Source: Escherichia ruysiae (GTDB taxonomy: Bacteria > Pseudomonadota > Gammaproteobacteria > Enterobacterales > Enterobacteriaceae). From it: 64,000 nucleotides of DNA. Location of the stretch: NCBI RefSeq assembly GCF_031323975.1, contig NZ_JAVIWS010000001.1:3162001-3226000 (forward strand). Reading direction: 5' to 3'. Positions 60,686 through 64,000 of this stretch are shown piece after piece. Positions within the stretch are counted from its first letter, which is position 1; each line of letters starts with the position of its first letter. The position numbers and the translations under genes are program-made. The notes under the pieces are model-generated. The model was given only the letters and a program-made list of their open reading frames with translations. It did not search any database and was not told the DNA's origin.

Positions 60686-60694
60686 TGGCCCCAA
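60686..60694 (-). repeat. fimS right inverted repeat (IRR)
   Basis: TGGCCCCAA, the exact reverse complement of the left repeat, 118 bp before fimA. Confidence 0.97.
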
Positions 60695-60812
60695 ATGTTT
60701 CATTTTTTGGGGGGAAACTGTGCAGTGTTGGCAGTCAAACTCGTTTCCAAAACAAAGTGTACAGAACGACTGCCCATATTGATTTATACGTAGATTTAAA
60801 AAGGAAAGCAGC

Positions 60813-61361
60813 ATGAAAATTAAAACTCTGGCAATCGTTGTTCTGTCGGCTCTGTCCCTCAGTTCCACAGCGGCTTTGGCCGCTGCTACGACGGTAAATG
60901 GTGGGACAGTTCACTTTAAAGGGGAAGTTGTTAACGCCGCTTGTGCGGTTGATGCAGGCTCTGTTGATCAAACTGTTCAGTTAGGTCAAGTGCGTACCGC
61001 TTCGTTGGCACAAGAAGGTGCAACCAGTTCTGCTGTCGGTTTTAACATTCAGCTGAATGATTGCGATACCACTGTTGCAGACAAAGCAGCCATTGCCTTC
61101 CTTGGCACAGCAATTGATGGAAATCATACCAACGTACTGGCTCTGCAGAGTTCAGCTGCGGGCAGCGCAACAAATGTTGGTGTGCAGATCCTGGACAGAA
61201 CGGGTACTGCGCTGGCGCTGGACGGTGCGACATTTAGCGCACAAACAACCCTGAACAACGGAACCAACATCATTCCGTTCCAGGCACGTTATTTTGCAAC
61301 CGGTGCTGCAACCCCTGGTGCTGCTAATGCGGATGCGACCTTCAAGGTTCAGTATCAATAA
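60813..61361 (+). CDS. fimA: Type 1 fimbrial major subunit FimA
   Basis: 182 residues. Main pilus rod protein. Signal peptide of 23 residues (cleavage at LA-AATT), two conserved cysteines (VNAACAVD and LNDCDTT) and the C-terminal beta-zipper motif ending KVQYQ. SD GGAAAGCAGC precedes the start. Expression depends on fimS, which is OFF here. Surface regions differ from K-12 in several residues, as is common for FimA. Confidence 0.98.
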   Translation: MKIKTLAIVVLSALSLSSTAALAAATTVNGGTVHFKGEVVNAACAVDAGSVDQTVQLGQVRTASLAQEGATSSAVGFNIQLNDCDTTVADKAAIAFLGTAIDGNHTNVLALQSSAAGSATNVGVQILDRTGTALALDGATFSAQTTLNNGTNIIPFQARYFATGAATPGAANADATFKVQYQ

Positions 61362-61426
61362 CCTACTCAGGTTTAGGGACGTCATTATGGGCAAGGATGC
61401 CCACTCCTTGTGCGATAAGAATAATG

Positions 61427-61966
61427 ATGAAAAGGACGAGATTATTTCTAGTAGCGTTGTTGCTGCCGATGTTTGCTCTGGCCGGAAATAAATGGAACAC
61501 CACGTTGCCCGGCGGAAATATGCAATTTCAGGGCGTCATTATTGCGGAAACTTGCCGGATTGAAGCCGGTGATAAACAAATGACGGTCAATATGGGGCAA
61601 ATCAGCAGTAACCGGTTTCATGCGGTAGGGGAAGATAGCGCACCGGTGCCTTTTGTTATTCATTTACGGGAATGTAGCACGGTGGTGAGTGAACGTGTGG
61701 GCGTGGCTTTTCACGGTGTCGCGGATGGTAAAAATCCGGATGTGCTTTCTGTGGGAGAGGGGCCAGGGATAGCAACCAATATTGGTGTAGCGTTGTTTGA
61801 TGATGAAGGAAACCTCGTACCGATTAATCGTCCTCCTGTGAACTGGAAACGGCTTTACTCTGGCTCTACTTCGCTACATTTCATCGCCAAATATCGTGCT
61901 ACCGGGCGTCGGGTTACTGGCGGCATCGCCAATGCCCAGGCCTGGTTCTCTTTAACCTATCAGTAA
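61427..61966 (+). CDS. fimI: Fimbrial protein FimI
   Basis: 179 residues, pilin-like protein with signal peptide ([19 protein letters not shown]) and two cysteines (AETCRIE, LRECSTV). In E. coli FimI is needed for pilus biogenesis and is thought to end rod growth at the base. The start at 61427 begins the signal peptide; the longer frame from 61397 adds residues before it and is not preferred. It ends 36 bp before fimC. Confidence 0.95.
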   Translation: MKRTRLFLVALLLPMFALAGNKWNTTLPGGNMQFQGVIIAETCRIEAGDKQMTVNMGQISSNRFHAVGEDSAPVPFVIHLRECSTVVSERVGVAFHGVADGKNPDVLSVGEGPGIATNIGVALFDDEGNLVPINRPPVNWKRLYSGSTSLHFIAKYRATGRRVTGGIANAQAWFSLTYQ

Positions 61967-62002
61967 TTGTTCAGCAGACAATGTGATAACAGGAACAGGA
62001 CA

Positions 62003-62728
62003 GTGAGTAATAAAAACGTCAATGTAAGGAAATCGCAGGAAATAACATTCTGCTTACTGGCAGGTATCCTGATGATCATGGCAATGATGGTTGCCGGACG
62101 TGCTGAAGCGGGAGTGGCCTTAGGTGCGACACGCGTAATTTATCCTGCAGGGCAAAAACAAGTGCAACTTGCCGTGACAAATAATGATGAGAATAGCACC
62201 TATTTAATTCAATCATGGGTAGAAAATGCCGATGGTGTAAAGGATGGTCGTTTTATCGTGACGCCACCTCTGTTTGCGATGAAGGGAAAAAAAGAGAATA
62301 CCTTGCGTATTCTTGATGCCACAAATAACCAATTGCCGCAGGATCGGGAAAGTTTGTTCTGGATGAATGTCAAAGCGATTCCGTCAATGGATAAATCAAA
62401 ATTGACCGAGAATACGCTACAGCTCGCAATTATCAGCCGCATTAAACTGTACTATCGCCCGGCTAAATTAGCGTTGCCACCCGATCAGGCCGCAGAAAAA
62501 TTAAGATTCCGTCGCGGCGCAAATTCTCTGACGTTGATTAACCCGACACCCTATTACCTGACGGTAACAGAGTTAAATGCCGGAACACGGATTCTTGAAA
62601 ATGCATTGGTGCCTCCAATGGGCGAAAGCACGGTTAAATTGCCTCCTGATGCAGGAAGCAATATTACTTACCGAACAATAAATGATTATGGCGCACTTAC
62701 CCCAAAAATGACGGGCGTAATGGAATAA
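62003..62728 (+). CDS. fimC: Periplasmic fimbrial chaperone FimC
   Basis: 241 residues, GTG start with AGGAACAGGA upstream. The signal peptide ends at about residue 36 (GRAEA-GVALG). It has two Ig-like domains and binds subunits by donor strand complementation. The anchoring Arg (GATRVIYP) and Lys (RIKLYYRP) are present, and the typical chaperone signature follows. The longer ATG frame from 61967 starts right after the fimI stop and is not preferred. Confidence 0.97.
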   Translation: MSNKNVNVRKSQEITFCLLAGILMIMAMMVAGRAEAGVALGATRVIYPAGQKQVQLAVTNNDENSTYLIQSWVENADGVKDGRFIVTPPLFAMKGKKENTLRILDATNNQLPQDRESLFWMNVKAIPSMDKSKLTENTLQLAIISRIKLYYRPAKLALPPDQAAEKLRFRRGANSLTLINPTPYYLTVTELNAGTRILENALVPPMGESTVKLPPDAGSNITYRTINDYGALTPKMTGVME

Positions 62729-62793
62729 CGCAGGGAGAATTTTTCGCCTGAATAAAAAGAATTGACTGCCGGATAATTTTAACCGGAGGAATA

Positions 62794-64000
62794 ATGTCAT
62801 ATCTGAATTTAAGACTTTACCAGCGAAACACACAATGCTTACATATTCGTAAGCCTCGTCTGGCTGGTTTTTTTGTCCGACTCTCTGTTGCCTGTGCTTT
62901 TGTCGCACAGGCACCTTTGTCATCTGCCGAACTCTATTTTAATCCGCGTTTTTTAGCGGATGATCCCCAGGCTGTGGCTGATTTATCGCGTTTTGAAAAT
63001 GGGCAAGAGTTACCGCCGGGGACGTATCGCGTCGATATCTATTTGAATAATGGTTATATGGCGACGCGTGACGTCACGTTTAATACGGGTGACAGTAAAC
63101 AAGGGATTGTCCCTTGCCTGACTCGCGCTCAACTCGCCAGTATGGGGCTGAATACAGCTTCTGTCTCCGGTATGAATCTGCTGGCGGATGATGCCTGCGT
63201 GCCATTAACTACAATGATCCATGACGCTACTGCGCATTTAGATGTTGGTCAGCAGCGACTCAACCTGACGATCCCTCAGGCATTTATGAGTAATCGCGCG
63301 CGTGGTTATATTCCTCCTGAGTTATGGGATCCCGGTATTAATGCCGGATTGCTCAATTATAACTTCAGTGGAAATAGTGTGCAGAATCGGGTTGGGGGTA
63401 ACAGCCATTATGCATATTTAAACCTACAGAGTGGGTTAAATATTGGTGCATGGCGTTTACGCGACAATACCACCTGGAGTTATAACAGTAGCGACAGTTC
63501 ATCAGGTAGCAAAAATAAATGGCAGCATATCAATACCTGGCTTGAGCGAGACATCATTCCGTTACGTTCCCGGCTGACGCTGGGTGATGGTTATACCCAG
63601 GGCGATATTTTCGATGGTATTAACTTTCGCGGCGCACAATTGGCCTCAGATGACAATATGTTACCCGATAGCCAAAGAGGATTTGCCCCGGTGATCCACG
63701 GTATTGCGCGTGGTACTGCACAGGTCACTATTAAACAAAATGGGTATGACATTTATAATAGTACGGTGCCACCGGGGCCTTTTACCATCAACGATATCTA
63801 TGCCGCAGGTAATAGTGGTGACTTGCAGGTAACGATTAAAGAGGCTGACGGTAGCACGCAGATCTTTACCGTACCCTATTCGTCAGTCCCGCTTTTGCAA
63901 CGTGAAGGGCATACACGTTATTCCATTACGGCAGGAGAATACCGTAGTGGAAATGCGCAACAGGAAAAACCCCGCTTTTTCCAGAGTACATTACTCCACG
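62794..64000 (+). CDS. fimD: Outer-membrane fimbrial usher FimD (5' part)
   Basis: An open frame of 402 codons that runs off the window end, about the first half of the 878-residue usher. The start ATG follows CGGAGGAATA. The signal peptide (about 45 residues) ends before ELYFNPRFL, followed by the N-terminal chaperone-binding domain with cysteines in VPCLTR and DDACVPL. The beta-barrel strands and the start of the plug domain (QVTIKQNGYDIYNSTVPPGPF) are seen. No frameshift is visible. fimF, fimG and fimH presumably lie beyond. Confidence 0.96.
   Translation, partial: MSYLNLRLYQRNTQCLHIRKPRLAGFFVRLSVACAFVAQAPLSSAELYFNPRFLADDPQAVADLSRFENGQELPPGTYRVDIYLNNGYMATRDVTFNTGDSKQGIVPCLTRAQLASMGLNTASVSGMNLLADDACVPLTTMIHDATAHLDVGQQRLNLTIPQAFMSNRARGYIPPELWDPGINAGLLNYNFSGNSVQNRVGGNSHYAYLNLQSGLNIGAWRLRDNTTWSYNSSDSSSGSKNKWQHINTWLERDIIPLRSRLTLGDGYTQGDIFDGINFRGAQLASDDNMLPDSQRGFAPVIHGIARGTAQVTIKQNGYDIYNSTVPPGPFTINDIYAAGNSGDLQVTIKEADGSTQIFTVPYSSVPLLQREGHTRYSITAGEYRSGNAQQEKPRFFQSTLLH

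Larger units (their letters stand above)
60381..60694. other. fimS: Invertible fim switch (fimS), OFF orientation
   Basis: 314 bp bounded by the 9-bp inverted repeats TTGGGGCCA (60381-60389) and TGGCCCCAA (60686-60694). FimB and FimE invert this segment. The fimA promoter lies at the left end and reads toward fimE, so fimA is not transcribed: phase OFF. It contains no gene; AT-rich stretches inside are expected to bind IHF, Lrp and H-NS. Confidence 0.97.

Overview
The window is chromosomal DNA of an enteric bacterium of the genus Escherichia. Almost every protein matches a known E. coli protein over its full length, and gene order from 1 to about 54 kb is that of the 69-72 minute region of E. 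coli K-12, read in the opposite direction. It does not look like K-12 itself. From memory of K-12, there are many silent differences (for example in mdh) and scattered residue changes even in conserved proteins such as FtsH, NanS and YrbL. A divergent E. coli lineage or another Escherichia species fits best; this is inference without alignment.

Layout. 0-6 kb: yhcO, yhcN, argR, mdh and the periplasmic proteases degS and degQ, then the division genes zapG and zapE. 7.3-10 kb: ribosomal proteins L13 and S9 (rplM-rpsI) and the stringent starvation operon sspAB. 10-15.5 kb: the sialic acid regulator nanR and the catabolic operon nanATEKQ. 15.5-21.5 kb: glutamate synthase gltBD on the minus strand. 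22-27.7 kb: yhcC, arcB with the sRNA gene arcZ on the opposite strand at its 3' end, elbB, mtgA and yrbL. 28-36 kb: a long minus-strand run of npr, rapZ, ptsN, hpf, rpoN, lptB, lptA, lptC, kdsC, kdsD and yrbG, joining the nitrogen PTS, sigma 54 and LPS synthesis and transport. 36-41 kb: the phospholipid transport operon mlaFEDCB, then ibaG and murA. 41-54 kb: sfsB, ispB, rplU-rpmA-yhbE-obgE, dacB, greA, yhbY, rlmE-ftsH, folP-glmM, secG and tRNA-Leu(GAG) leuU.

The arrangement changes at about 54.1 kb. In K-12 leuU is followed by argG. Here it is followed by nanS-nanM-nanC (minus strand) and then fimB, fimE, the invertible fim switch, fimA, fimI, fimC and a truncated fimD, which in K-12 lie near minute 98. 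The orientations are what a single large inversion with ends beside leuU and nanS would give; insertion of a nan-fim block at leuU is the alternative. One result is that both NanR-controlled sialic acid clusters sit about 40 kb apart, and their operators share a 29-base core. A second difference from K-12 is that nanQ lies directly next to gltD, with no gltF-yhcADEFG fimbrial cluster between them.

The fim switch (314 bp between 9-bp inverted repeats) is in the OFF orientation: its promoter points toward fimE, away from fimA. I saw no insertion sequence, prophage, CRISPR array or clearly unknown gene system. The points of interest are the rearranged junctions, the linked NanR circuits, the phase switch and several regulatory RNA elements.
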